Shown here: one piece after another, positions 49,449 to 57,595 of the stretch
Layout of the letters: the number at the start of each line of letters is the position of its first letter
Position numbering within the stretch: position 1 is the first letter of the stretch
Notes under the pieces: generated by a model
What the model saw: only the letters and a program-made list of their open reading frames with translations
The model's database searches: none
What the model was told of the DNA's origin: nothing
Position numbers and translations under genes: made by a program
NCBI GenBank assembly: GCA_964398185.1
Contig: CAYNML010000017.1
Span: 14,934 to 78,933 of the forward strand
Direction: 5' to 3'
Length of the DNA stretch: 64,000 nt
Source: Fen-1058 sp964398185
GTDB taxonomy: Bacteria > Chloroflexota > Anaerolineae > Fen-1058

Positions 49449-49534
49449 GAAGAATCTCTTCCATGATCGACACGGTTTAACAACCATCAAAGAGATTCTT
49501 CGCTCCCGCGCTTCGCGCGGTCACTCAGAATGAC
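49449..49534. repeat. Family H palindromic repeat (GAAGAATCTCTT / TCAGAATGAC type)
   Basis: Inner arms GAAGAATCTCTT and AAAGAGATTCTTC, followed by a small hairpin CCGCGCTTCGCGCGG and the end TCACTCAGAATGAC. One copy in this window; repeats with this wording are common in other bacterial genomes. Confidence 0.7.
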
Positions 49535-49550
49535 ACGACACGGTACTTTG

Positions 49551-50309
49551 TTACCATGTCACCGCGTCTCTCACTCCAATCTTCTTCCCCGGATTCATGA
49601 TGTTATTCGGATCGAACAGTTTCTTCACCTGCTTCATCATCTCCAGCGCGATCGGGTCGACGCTCTTGGGCACATAGCTCGTCTTGAGCAAGCCGATGCC
49701 GTGCTCGCCGCTGATCGCTCCGCCCAGTTCGATGGCGGCATCGAAGATGGCGTGCGATGCTGCCTCGACGCGCTTCATCATCTCGGCGTCGCGCCGATCG
49801 CAGACGATGTTGGGATGCAGGTTCCCGTCGCCGATGTGGCCGAAGACCGCGATGGTCAGATCGTACTGCTTGGCGATCTGCTTGACCAGCGCCACCATCT
49901 GCGGGATCTGCCCGCGCGGCACGACGATGTCCTCACCGAAACGCGAGTTGCCCAGGCGAATGATCGCCGGCGACACTGAGCGGCGAATCTCCCACAGCGC
50001 CTCGGCTTCCTCGTTACTGCGCGCGCGCTGCACGCTCGTCGCACCGGATTTACGAAGGACATCGGCAATCACTTCGATGTCGCGCTCGACGGCATCCGGG
50101 TCACCATCNNNNNNNNNNNNNNNNNNNNNNNNNNNNNNNNNNNNNNNNNNNNNNNNNNNNNNNNNNNNNNNNNNNNNNNNNNNNNNNNNNNNNNNNNNNN
50201 NNNNNNNNCCGTCGTATGCATAAGCGGTCAGCGTCGCGGGATCGGTGGCGACTGCCTCGCTCCCGATCGCCGCGCGCAGTTCATTGAGGATGGGTGTTGG
50301 GAGTGTCAT
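49551..50309 (-). CDS. FAD-linked oxidase, glycolate oxidase subunit GlcD-like (split by gap)
   Basis: The two ends of a FAD-binding oxidase of the GlcD/D-lactate dehydrogenase type, separated by 100 N. The N-terminal 33 codons (MTLPTPILNELRAAIGSEAV and following) precede the gap. The C-terminal 185 codons contain AVFGHIGDGNLHPNIV and GAISGEHGIGLLKTSYVP, diagnostic of the family. About 240-260 codons of a normal 460-480 residue protein are missing, so the real gap is nearer 0.75 kb than 100 bases. The ATG lies 29 bases inside the end of the RicT-like gene. With the GlcF-like gene upstream it would oxidise glycolate or a similar 2-hydroxyacid. Confidence 0.88.
   Translation of the reverse strand: MTLPTPILNELRAAIGSEAVATDPATLTAYAYDXXXXXXXXXXXXXXXXXXXXXXXXXXXXXXXXXXDGDPDAVERDIEVIADVLRKSGATSVQRARSNEEAEALWEIRRSVSPAIIRLGNSRFGEDIVVPRGQIPQMVALVKQIAKQYDLTIAVFGHIGDGNLHPNIVCDRRDAEMMKRVEAASHAIFDAAIELGGAISGEHGIGLLKTSYVPKSVDPIALEMMKQVKKLFDPNNIMNPGKKIGVRDAVTW
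50109..50208. other. Assembly gap (100 N)
   Basis: Exactly 100 undetermined bases, a scaffolding placeholder. The broken gene shows that the true distance is larger. Confidence 0.98.
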
Positions 50310-51294
50310 TATCCTTCTTCTGCGTTTGCGGTTTCCGTTTCTTCTTTCTGCTGCCGGTGGACTTGTGCGCCCCGCAGTTGCAGCCGTGATCGCCGCTGCA
50401 CGGTGTCTCGACTTTCTTCTCCAGCGCTTCCAGTTCAGCCAGCGGTTGCAGGTCGGCGCGCGGCACTTCGTGTACCGTTTCGCCGACGAGAACCAGCGCG
50501 GCATCTTTCAACGGCAGCGCATCCAACACCTTGCCCCGCCCGAACGGTGTGCCGACTTCCTTGTTGCGCTTGGGCAATAACTTGCGCGCCTCGACGTACT
50601 GCTCGTATTCGTAGATCAGGCAGCAGCGCAGGCGGCCGCACATGCCGGTAATGTCGCTGGGATTCAGCGACAGGCCCTGCTCTTTGGCCATCTTGACCGA
50701 GACCGGGCTGAACTCGGTGAGGAACTTGGCGCAGCAGCGTTCGGTCATGCCGCACGCGCCCGCGCCGCCCAGAATCTTGGCGGCATCACGCGGGCCAGTC
50801 AGGCGCAGTTCGACTTTGGCTTTGAACTCCGGCTGCAATTTGGCGCGCAGCGGATCGACGTCGAGGTTTTCGATCCCTTCGTCGAGCACATACAGAAAAG
50901 CGAGGCGCTGACCATCGAACGTGTATTCGGCCTTGATGATCTTCAACGGCAGATCGAGTTCGCGCGCTTTTTCGCGCCCGGTGATCATCGCGCCGAGCTC
51001 CTGCGTCTCCCAGTATTTGCGCAAGGCGAGATCGCGGTTGGTCGCCAGCCGCTCGATCGCCTTCAGCGGCCCGTCGGACGGGTTGTGCCTGGGCGGATTG
51101 ATGGCCGCCACCTGCCCCATCTGCTTGCCGCGCGCAGTGGTCACCACTACCCAATCGGCCACACGCACATCCGGCACGCGCGTCGCATCGAAGTGATAAA
51201 TCTTGCCCACCGGCATGAAGCGCACGCCGACGATGGTATGCGTGGGCTGCGGCGGCGTAGCGATTGTTTCAGACGTTGTGGATGCTTCCATCAT
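50281..51294 (-). CDS. PSP1/RicT-like protein
   Basis: 337 residues. The PSP1 C-terminal domain is clear: FKAKVELRLTGPRDAAKILGGAGACGMTERCCAKFLTEFSPVSVKMAKEQGLSLNPSDITGMCGRLRCCLIYEYEQY at about 150-230 in the stated order, with the conserved Cys residues that bind iron-sulfur clusters in the RicT (YaaT) complex. After about 290 a second Cys/His group (PCSGDHGCNCGAHK) and a Lys-rich tail follow. RicT acts on RNase Y and sporulation phosphorelay in Bacillus; here the context is the glcF-ricT-glcD cluster. Several ATG codons exist near the start; the first (51294) is used. Confidence 0.86.
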   Translation of the reverse strand: MMEASTTSETIATPPQPTHTIVGVRFMPVGKIYHFDATRVPDVRVADWVVVTTARGKQMGQVAAINPPRHNPSDGPLKAIERLATNRDLALRKYWETQELGAMITGREKARELDLPLKIIKAEYTFDGQRLAFLYVLDEGIENLDVDPLRAKLQPEFKAKVELRLTGPRDAAKILGGAGACGMTERCCAKFLTEFSPVSVKMAKEQGLSLNPSDITGMCGRLRCCLIYEYEQYVEARKLLPKRNKEVGTPFGRGKVLDALPLKDAALVLVGETVHEVPRADLQPLAELEALEKKVETPCSGDHGCNCGAHKSTGSRKKKRKPQTQKKDNDTPNTHPQ

Positions 51295-51298
51295 TAAT

Positions 51299-51361
51299 TC
51301 GCAAAACGTGAAACGTGAAACGTAAAATCAGTCATTACGTTTTACGCCTTACGGATTACGC
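51299..51361. repeat. Degenerate short tandem repeat (AAACGTG/TTTTACG), overlapping the glcF end
   Basis: AAACGTGAAACGTGAAACG on the left and TTACGTTTTACGCC on the right. The last codons and stop of the GlcF-like gene lie within the repeat. Confidence 0.65.
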
Positions 51362-52728
51362 TCCTCCAATGCTTCGACTAGAACCTGTGTAATGTGTTTG
51401 ACCTTCACGGGTGAGCCTGTTCTTCTCGCTCCCCATTCCAATTGTAGCAAACAACCGGGATTCGCGCTGACCACCACCTCCGCTCCCGTCGCTGTAACAT
51501 CGTCCATCTTGCGATCGAGCAGGTCTTTCGACATGCCGGGATGCGTCAGATTGTAGATGCCGGCGCTGCCGCAGCAGCGTGTGGGATCGTTCAACTCGCG
51601 CACGTCGGTGCCCTGCTGCTTCAAGCGCGCGATGAGGGCGCGCGGCTGTTTACGCACGCCTTGCACATTGGCGAGGTGGCATGGTTCGTGATAGGTCAAC
51701 GATTTGGGCAGTGCGCCGCTCACCGCCAAGTCTTGCGGCATAATCTGATCGAGCCATTCGGTAATATCACGCACCTTGCCCGCAAACCGATCGGCCCTCT
51801 GCGCCCACGCGGGATCGTCGTGAAAGACGTGGCGATATTCCTTCAAGAAGCCGCTGCACGCCGCGCAGTCCGCCACGATCACGTCGAGGTCGCCCAGCCG
51901 CTCAAATGCCTCGATGTTCTTCCTGGCCATCTGGCGCATCACGTCCTTCATACCCTGATCATCCTGCGGTGCGCCGCAGCACATTTGATCGTTGGGCGTA
52001 ATCACCTCGCAGTCGTAATGCTCCAGCAATTTCACCGTGGCGCGGCTGGCATCGGCGAAGACCACGTTCATCACGCAGCCGAGGAAGTAGCCGACGCGAT
52101 AAGGCGGACGTGAAACCTGCCAGGTTTTCTCTAGCGGGTCTTGTGATACGCCTGCCCGTGAAAACCTGGCAGGTTTTCTCAAATCATTCCACAATGGCCT
52201 GGGCAGTTGCGGCGCGAGTTGAAACAGATCCTTCAGCGGCGGAATCCACCCGAGGAGCAGCCCGGCGAGTTTGTCCAACTTCAACTGCTGGGCCAATCGC
52301 ACCGGCGGGGTGAACTTCTGCACGCGGCGCGGCGAGATGAGCACGTGCTGCAGCACCAAGCGAATAATCCACGGGCGGCGATGTTTCGCTTCGACCGCAG
52401 CGCGGCCTTCGACGATGAGTTCGCCGATCGGGATGCTGACCGGGCACACGGTATTGCACGAGCGGCAATCGAGACAGTGATACAAATTCTCTTCCAGCCC
52501 CGCCTCCGCCAGATCAAGCTTGCCATCCTCCACGGCCCGCATCAGCGACAGGCGTCCGCGCGGCGAGAACGTCTCGAGCGCAGTTTGTTGATACGTTGGG
52601 CAGGCGGGCAAACAGCGACCGCAGCGGATGCAATCCATCAGCGCGTCGTAAGTGGGTAATTCAGGTGCAGTGAAGCGGGGGCCGGAGATGGGAGTAAAGA
52701 TGGAATCGGATTTTGAAGGATCAGTCAT
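51349..52728 (-). CDS. Fe-S oxidoreductase, glycolate oxidase subunit GlcF-like, with in-frame repeat
   Basis: 459 residues. Two 4Fe-4S ferredoxin motifs are visible: CIRCGRCLPACPTYQ near 33 and CLDCRSCNTVCPVSIPIG near 89. Two CCG domains follow with GCVMNVVF...DQMCCGAPQDDQG near 227-262 and RCCGSAGIYNLTHPGMS near 395. It passes electrons from the FAD subunit. At about 184-206 there is an extra segment (KPARFSRAGVSQDPLEKTWQ), translated from a family E inverted repeat in frame. The stop lies in a short tandem repeat. The PIN toxin gene is two bases upstream. Confidence 0.92.
   Translation of the reverse strand: MTDPSKSDSIFTPISGPRFTAPELPTYDALMDCIRCGRCLPACPTYQQTALETFSPRGRLSLMRAVEDGKLDLAEAGLEENLYHCLDCRSCNTVCPVSIPIGELIVEGRAAVEAKHRRPWIIRLVLQHVLISPRRVQKFTPPVRLAQQLKLDKLAGLLLGWIPPLKDLFQLAPQLPRPLWNDLRKPARFSRAGVSQDPLEKTWQVSRPPYRVGYFLGCVMNVVFADASRATVKLLEHYDCEVITPNDQMCCGAPQDDQGMKDVMRQMARKNIEAFERLGDLDVIVADCAACSGFLKEYRHVFHDDPAWAQRADRFAGKVRDITEWLDQIMPQDLAVSGALPKSLTYHEPCHLANVQGVRKQPRALIARLKQQGTDVRELNDPTRCCGSAGIYNLTHPGMSKDLLDRKMDDVTATGAEVVVSANPGCLLQLEWGARRTGSPVKVKHITQVLVEALEERNP
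52113..52176. repeat. Family E inverted repeat inside glcF
   Basis: AAACCTGCCAGGTTTTC and GAAAACCTGGCAGGTTT, a perfect 17-base inverted repeat, with a CGGGTC...GCCCG-like centre. It is read through without a stop codon, adding about 21 residues. Confidence 0.8.
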
Positions 52729-52730
52729 AG

Positions 52731-53138
52731 TCAGGAGGCAAGCCAGTTTTCACAGCGAAGATCGGGAACAGCGTCAAAGTCGTGATCGGCCGTGAGTATA
52801 GTTGAATCGTTGCGTATGGCGATCACAGCCAACAACGCATCGACGGTTTGGAGCTGCCAGCCGCGTCGCCACAAGTGAATTTGAAGTTCGGCGGCTTTCA
52901 GCGCATCTTCTTCGTCAATAGCATAAATGCGAAATGACGGACGCAAACGCGCCCATTCCTGCTGATTCTGTGCGGCACGTGGCAGGATGCCGAAGCCATA
53001 GACTAGCTCAGTTAAGGTAACGGTAGCCAACGCAAAGGTGTGCCCACTGTTAACGGCAGCCAACCAACGAAGTCGCAAGGGATGGTCGAGTGTTACCAGC
53101 GGTGAAGCGTGATTCGTATCCAACAGATAATTCGTCAT
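52731..53138 (-). CDS. PIN-domain ribonuclease toxin (VapC family)
   Basis: 135 residues. YLLDTNHASPL (4-14) with Asp, a Glu in TVTLTELVYGFG near 42, Asp in TVDALLAVIAI near 98 and LTADHDFDAVPDL near 115 mark the PIN active site. The ATG at 53138 overlaps the stop of the upstream antitoxin (TGATG), as in VapBC operons. The GlcF-like gene starts two bases after its stop. Confidence 0.87.
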   Translation of the reverse strand: MTNYLLDTNHASPLVTLDHPLRLRWLAAVNSGHTFALATVTLTELVYGFGILPRAAQNQQEWARLRPSFRIYAIDEEDALKAAELQIHLWRRGWQLQTVDALLAVIAIRNDSTILTADHDFDAVPDLRCENWLAS

Positions 53139-53560
53139 CACTCGTATCCCAGAGCAGCTCGCAGCTGAGCTTCGGTCTTGAGCCGATCGCGCTCCTCCTC
53201 AGCTTTCATCTCGGCTTCAACCTTTGCCCAGTCGCGTGTCCATTCCTCCAGATTGAAATCGGGATTGTGCGGCGAATCTTCGAGCAAGTCTTTCAGAGAT
53301 GCGGTGGACTCACGTACCGCACGGCTCGGTCCCAGGCGCTTAATATCCGCTACCACATCTTCCAACGTTCGTTCTTCAGACCAATCGAGATGAATGGATC
53401 CGGCCTGCCGCCACGCCTGATAGGCTTCGTACTCTGCCAGCGGCAGCAGCACGGCAATACGCCGCCCGCCCTGTTCCAGCACGATCGGCTCGTCGACCGG
53501 CGACTGCTGCGCGACGACTTCATACAGCGTTTGATTTTCCTTGAGCGTCAGTGTCTTCAT
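53138..53560 (-). CDS. Antitoxin of the PIN toxin (Phd/YefM-like N-terminus)
   Basis: 140 residues. The first 55 (LKENQTLYEVVAQQSPVDEPIVLEQGGRRIAVLLPLAEYEAYQAW) look like a Phd/YefM-type domain with the strand EPIVLEQGGRRIAVLLP. The C-terminal 85 residues are acidic and helical, as expected for the toxin-binding arm. AGGAGG lies eight bases before the ATG at 53560. It would repress its own operon together with the toxin. Confidence 0.76.
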   Translation of the reverse strand: MKTLTLKENQTLYEVVAQQSPVDEPIVLEQGGRRIAVLLPLAEYEAYQAWRQAGSIHLDWSEERTLEDVVADIKRLGPSRAVRESTASLKDLLEDSPHNPDFNLEEWTRDWAKVEAEMKAEEERDRLKTEAQLRAALGYE

Positions 53561-53612
53561 GCTGCACCTCCTGAGCCGCGCCAATAGTATCATGCGCAGC
53601 ATTAAACTGCAA

Positions 53613-56429
53613 TCAGCGCAGGATCAACGGCAGATAAACGCGCGTCACCAGCAACTCGTCAAACCCGATGTCGAAGCCTGTCCCTTGCGGACGTGCTTGT
53701 CCATTGATGTCGGTGGACACCCCCACATCCGTGCCGGCATCGATGGCCGCGCTGGTCAGTCCGATGTGATAATCATCGCCGGCCGGGTTCAAGAATTGCG
53801 GATCGCCGCCAATCGAATGTGTTCCGCCGCTGATGACACCCAGCGTGGGATTGGTGTTGCCGAAGAACAGATTGTAATCCTGAAAGACCGTGCCGCCCTG
53901 CCGGAACAACCCCGTCGTGTGACTGGTGACGATCGTGTTTTGAATCTCAGCGCTGCCGGATGTGAGGCGGATGGCATCACCAGCAGCCATGCCCGACGCG
54001 CTAATGGTCGTGAACAGAATTTGCAGCGTGCCCGTCGGCGCGGAGTACAGCGCCACGCCCTGGCCACCCACGGCCGTATTGCGCGCGAAGAGCGAGTTGA
54101 TGATGCGCCCGTTGCCCGCGGCCTGATACAGCCCACCTCCCGTGTCGGCGATGTTGTTGATGAACTGCGCATTGCTCACTGCCAGCGTGTTACTGATGAA
54201 CACCGCACCGCCGCGCGCATTGCTCTGGTTCGTCGTAAACGAGGTGTGATCGATCGTGGCCGAGCCATAGGCGAAGACCGCGCCGCCATCACCGACCACG
54301 GCGGTGTTCTGCGAGAAAGCGCTGGCATAGAGATAGAGGTTCTGGCCCACCGCCACGGCCCCGCCCGGCGAAGTGTTCGCCGTGTTGCCGGTAAACTGGC
54401 TATTGCTGGTCGTAATCGAAAGTGTCGCCGCAATTGCCCCGCCGCCGTATGTGCCATCGCCCTGAGTCGTATTGTTGATAAATTGGCTGTTGGTGACGAA
54501 GACCGTGCTACCCGATGAAATACCGCCGCCGTTGGCTTGTGATCGATTGTTTTGAAACAGACTATTGAAGACCTGAATCGGGCCGAAGGCTTCCGCCCCG
54601 CCGCCCCAGGTAGCAGCCGAGTTGTTGAGGTATGTCGTATTCGTCAACAGCGTGGCATTGCCGACGCTGCCGCCGCCCGTGGCTGTGGCGGTATTCGACA
54701 GGAACTGCGTACCGGAGATCGTCAGCAATGAACCGGCCATGTAAAGGCCGCCGCCCCAACCGCCCGTGGTCGCCAGGTTACGCTCGAAGCGGCCGCCTGT
54801 GATTGACACCGATCCATACGAGGCCAGTCCGCCGCCTGCATAGGTGGACGCGTTGCTGACAAAGTCCGTGCCGGTCAACCAGGCTGAAGTATTCGCAAAA
54901 GCCCCGCCGCCCCAGTTGCTGGCAGCGCGATTATTTTCAAAGCGGCTGCCGGTTGCCTGCATTCCACCATAGGTGATGAGGCCGCCGCCCAGATTGTAGG
55001 CGTAGTTGCCGGTATACTGCACATTGGTCAACGTCGCGTTGCCGCCCGCGCCCGATCCGCCGCCACTGCCGTTGAGCGTGCGATTGTTCAAGAAGGTCGT
55101 GTTCGTGATCGCTGCATGGCTGGCCGTATCCAGTCCGCCGCTGTTGCCTGCCGTGATCACGGTGTTGTAAGCAAAGTAAGCGTTGGACACATAGGCGTTG
55201 GCGCTTGCCCACGCCCCGCCGCCATTGCCGCTGCGTGAAGTGTTGCTGAGGAATTGCGATCCGTTGAGGGTGAAGGAACCGTCGGAGTACAGACCGCCGC
55301 CGCCGCTGGCGGTGTTGCTCATAAACGTTCCGCCCACGATCGTCTCAGTATAGCTGCCAGCATAACCGGCATACAATCCGCCGCCGCGATAGCTGGCGGT
55401 ATTACTTATAAAATCCACATTGTTCAACGTCGAGTCGAACCACATGAACAGGCCGCCACCGCCGCCAGAGTTCGCGCTATTGCTGATGAACTGCACGTTG
55501 GTCAGCACGCTCGGCGTGGTATTGACGAAGAAAGCCAGGTACGCGCCGCCGCCCCAATCGGAGGAGGAGTTGCCGCTGAACAATGTGCCGGAAATGTCAC
55601 TGCGCCCAAACGCCATCACACCGCCGCCGCCGCCGTAGCCCTTCGGCTTAGTCGTCCGGTTGTTGACGAATTGCCCGCCGCGGAGTTGCAGCGCACCACT
55701 GGCGTACAGGCCGCCGCCATCGTAACCGTTGTTCACCGTGTTGCCGATGAAGCTGACATTCGTCCCGGCAAAACTACCATTGGTCAGAATGCCGCCACCA
55801 TAACCGGTGGTGATGACGGTATTGTTCTGAAAGACGCTGTCGACGGCGACGACGCTGTCTGCCGCGTAGATGCCGCCGCCGCTGCCGTTGGTCGCAAAGT
55901 TGTTGTTGACCGTTACATTAAGCAGCGTGATGGGCGACGAAGCGTACATGCCGCCGCCGGATTGAGCCGAGTTGGCGATCACCGTGACATTCTGGATCAG
56001 CGGTTGTGCGCCAGCCGATAGGAAAATGCCGCCCCCGCTGGCCGCCCCCGCATTGCCACCCTGAAGTGTTAGATGGGCGATCTGCGTCGCAGCGGTCATG
56101 GCCGCGGTGACGGTCAATACACGCTGATTGGGCAGCGCTTGAAGGATGGTGCTGCCCGCGCCCGCCCCGATCAGACTGACAGGCTTGTTCAACGTCACGC
56201 TGGTGATGTACACCCCGGCGGCGATGTTGATCACGTCGCCGTTCGACGAACCGTCGATGCAGGCCTGCAACGTGGTGTTGCATGGCGCCGCACCGGGATA
56301 ATTGCGCGGCACAGTGGGCGCGGAGGGTTGCGCCAGGGCGCGTTGATTCACGGTGACGAGCACAGCACTCACCGCTGTTACCGTGAACAGCACGGCGAGG
56401 CTGACGCGACGCAGCGTTGATGAAAGCAT
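53613..56429 (-). CDS. Secreted polymorphic beta-helix surface protein
   Basis: 938 residues with an N-terminal signal peptide (about 1-34, ending ALAQ). Residues 38-110 form the start of a right-handed beta-helix (CNTTLQACIDGSSNGDVINIAAGVYITSVTLNKPVSLIGAG). From about 125 to 880 there are over twenty turns with GGGLYA-like and FxxN-like motifs, as in polymorphic membrane proteins of Chlamydia. Such proteins act as adhesins or surface coats. The C-terminus ends RVYLPLILR, a short hydrophobic-basic ending that may be a sorting signal. The repeats make the gene prone to recombination. It is followed by no partner gene. Confidence 0.85.
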   Translation of the reverse strand: MLSSTLRRVSLAVLFTVTAVSAVLVTVNQRALAQPSAPTVPRNYPGAAPCNTTLQACIDGSSNGDVINIAAGVYITSVTLNKPVSLIGAGAGSTILQALPNQRVLTVTAAMTAATQIAHLTLQGGNAGAASGGGIFLSAGAQPLIQNVTVIANSAQSGGGMYASSPITLLNVTVNNNFATNGSGGGIYAADSVVAVDSVFQNNTVITTGYGGGILTNGSFAGTNVSFIGNTVNNGYDGGGLYASGALQLRGGQFVNNRTTKPKGYGGGGGVMAFGRSDISGTLFSGNSSSDWGGGAYLAFFVNTTPSVLTNVQFISNSANSGGGGGLFMWFDSTLNNVDFISNTASYRGGGLYAGYAGSYTETIVGGTFMSNTASGGGGLYSDGSFTLNGSQFLSNTSRSGNGGGAWASANAYVSNAYFAYNTVITAGNSGGLDTASHAAITNTTFLNNRTLNGSGGGSGAGGNATLTNVQYTGNYAYNLGGGLITYGGMQATGSRFENNRAASNWGGGAFANTSAWLTGTDFVSNASTYAGGGLASYGSVSITGGRFERNLATTGGWGGGLYMAGSLLTISGTQFLSNTATATGGGSVGNATLLTNTTYLNNSAATWGGGAEAFGPIQVFNSLFQNNRSQANGGGISSGSTVFVTNSQFINNTTQGDGTYGGGAIAATLSITTSNSQFTGNTANTSPGGAVAVGQNLYLYASAFSQNTAVVGDGGAVFAYGSATIDHTSFTTNQSNARGGAVFISNTLAVSNAQFINNIADTGGGLYQAAGNGRIINSLFARNTAVGGQGVALYSAPTGTLQILFTTISASGMAAGDAIRLTSGSAEIQNTIVTSHTTGLFRQGGTVFQDYNLFFGNTNPTLGVISGGTHSIGGDPQFLNPAGDDYHIGLTSAAIDAGTDVGVSTDINGQARPQGTGFDIGFDELLVTRVYLPLILR

Positions 56430-56524
56430 GGGTTGTCTCCTTGTCCCGATCGGTTTGGCTGGAACCGATCGGCCCCTGGTTGTGCGAGGACTGCCCTAAT
56501 CCTATCACGTGCCGGTCGTTCTGA

Positions 56525-56570
56525 CAAAGATTGTGCGCCGGCGATCATCCGTTTGTCATCAGCCTGTCAC
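56525..56570 (+). promoter_or_regulatory. Pho-box-like site 1 in a 46-base direct repeat
   Basis: The 46 bases recur exactly at 56820-56865. They contain TTGTCAT-CAGC-CTGTCAC (56553-56570), two heptamers spaced by four bases, the layout of the PhoB box (CTGTCAT-N4-CTGTCAY). CGATCAT and TTGTGCG precede in the same 11-base register. The spacer between the surface-protein start and this site (56430-56524) contains no other feature. Confidence 0.55.
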
Positions 56571-56580
56571 TCATTGCTCA

Positions 56581-56624
56581 TCGCCCGCATCCTCGCGGGC
56601 GGTCAACCGCGGGGACGCGATTGG
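56581..56624. repeat. Family F repeat, diverged copy
   Basis: CGCCCGCATCCTCGCGGGCGG and CCGCGGGGACGCG form an imperfect hairpin similar to 37157-37208. Confidence 0.5.
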
Positions 56625-56675
56625 TGAGCAGGTATTTCGGGGTCTTCCGACTTTGGCGGGAAACCGTCGGTGCAT

Positions 56676-56762
56676 CGTCATTGCGAGCGCTTCCTGCGAA
56701 GCAATCTCCTTTCGACCGGTACTGAGATTGCTTCGTCGCGAACAGCGCTCCTCGCAATGACG
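56676..56762. repeat. Family A palindromic repeat, copy 5
   Basis: 87 bases, CGTCATTGCGAG to CTCGCAATGACG, between the two 46-base direct repeats. Confidence 0.9.
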
Positions 56763-56819
56763 CACGTTGGTGACAATAATCCCGCTGAACCCGGAAGAGC
56801 CGTATTTCGCCAACCGTAT

Positions 56820-56865
56820 CAAAGATTGTGCGCCGGCGATCATCCGTTTGTCATCAGCCTGTCAC
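56820..56865 (+). promoter_or_regulatory. Pho-box-like site 2 upstream of the response regulator
   Basis: Second copy of the 46-base sequence with TTGTCAT-CAGC-CTGTCAC at 56848-56865. A TACAAT box at 56897-56902 lies 31 bases downstream, close to the response-regulator ATG at 56909. The site is suited to autoregulation of the two-component genes. Confidence 0.6.
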
Positions 56866-56908
56866 AGAACCGATTTACCCCACGCGCCATTTGGACTACA
56901 ATGAAGCC

Positions 56909-57592
56909 ATGCCCAAGATCCTCATCGTCGACGACGAACCCCCCATCATCGATGTGCTTTCGTACAACCTGAAGCAGGCGGGCTACGAGGTGGTCATCGC
57001 GCGCGACGGGGAACAGGCCGTGGCCGCGGCGCGCCGCGATCAGCCCGATCTGATCATTCTCGATCTGATGCTGCCCAAACTCGACGGGCTGGAGGTCCAC
57101 CGCCTCGTGCGTAAGGAAAGCGAGACGCCCGTCATCATGCTGACCGCGCGGGACGCCGAGATCGATCGGGTGGTGGGACTGGAACTCGGCGCGGACGATT
57201 ACGTGGTGAAGCCGTTCAGCGTGCGCGAGTTGATCGCGCGTGTAAAAAACGTGCTGCGCCGATCGATCCCCCGCCCGATCACGGACTCGCCCGATCGCAT
57301 CGAAGTGGGCGATCTCAGCATCGACGTGCCGCGCCACGAGGCGCGCCTTGGATCGATCGTGTTGGACCTCACCGCGCTGGAATTCGCCATGCTGCACACG
57401 CTGGCCCGCCACGCCGATCAAGTCTTGAGCCGCGAGCAACTGCTGGAACAAGTGTGGGGCTACGACTATCACGACGATCTGCGCGTGGTCGATGCCGTCA
57501 TCAAGCGCCTGCGCGCCAAACTCCGCAGCGCCGCGCCCGACGCGGAGTGGATTGTGACGATTCGCAGTGTGGGCTATAAGTTGACGCAGTAG
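56909..57592 (+). CDS. PhoB/PhoP-type response regulator
   Basis: 227 residues, OmpR family. The receiver domain has Asp8 and Asp9 (IVDDEPP), the phosphoacceptor Asp52 (IILDLMLPKLDG), Thr near 80 and Lys in VVKPFSVREL near 102. The C-terminal winged helix (about 128-225) includes LTALEFAMLHTLARHADQVLSREQLLEQVWGYDY and VDAVIKRLRAKL, typical of DNA-binding OmpR-type regulators. A histidine kinase gene follows after a family A repeat. Two Pho-box-like sites are upstream, and pst genes are elsewhere in the window, which suggests phosphate control. The ATG at 56909 begins the conserved PKILIVDDE. Confidence 0.92.
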   Translation: MPKILIVDDEPPIIDVLSYNLKQAGYEVVIARDGEQAVAAARRDQPDLIILDLMLPKLDGLEVHRLVRKESETPVIMLTARDAEIDRVVGLELGADDYVVKPFSVRELIARVKNVLRRSIPRPITDSPDRIEVGDLSIDVPRHEARLGSIVLDLTALEFAMLHTLARHADQVLSREQLLEQVWGYDYHDDLRVVDAVIKRLRAKLRSAAPDAEWIVTIRSVGYKLTQ

Positions 57593-57595
57593 TCG

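Noticed and set aside
56828..56908. Longer response regulator starting at GTG 56828
   Set aside because: The extra residues come from the Pho-box-like direct repeat and are not receiver-domain sequence.
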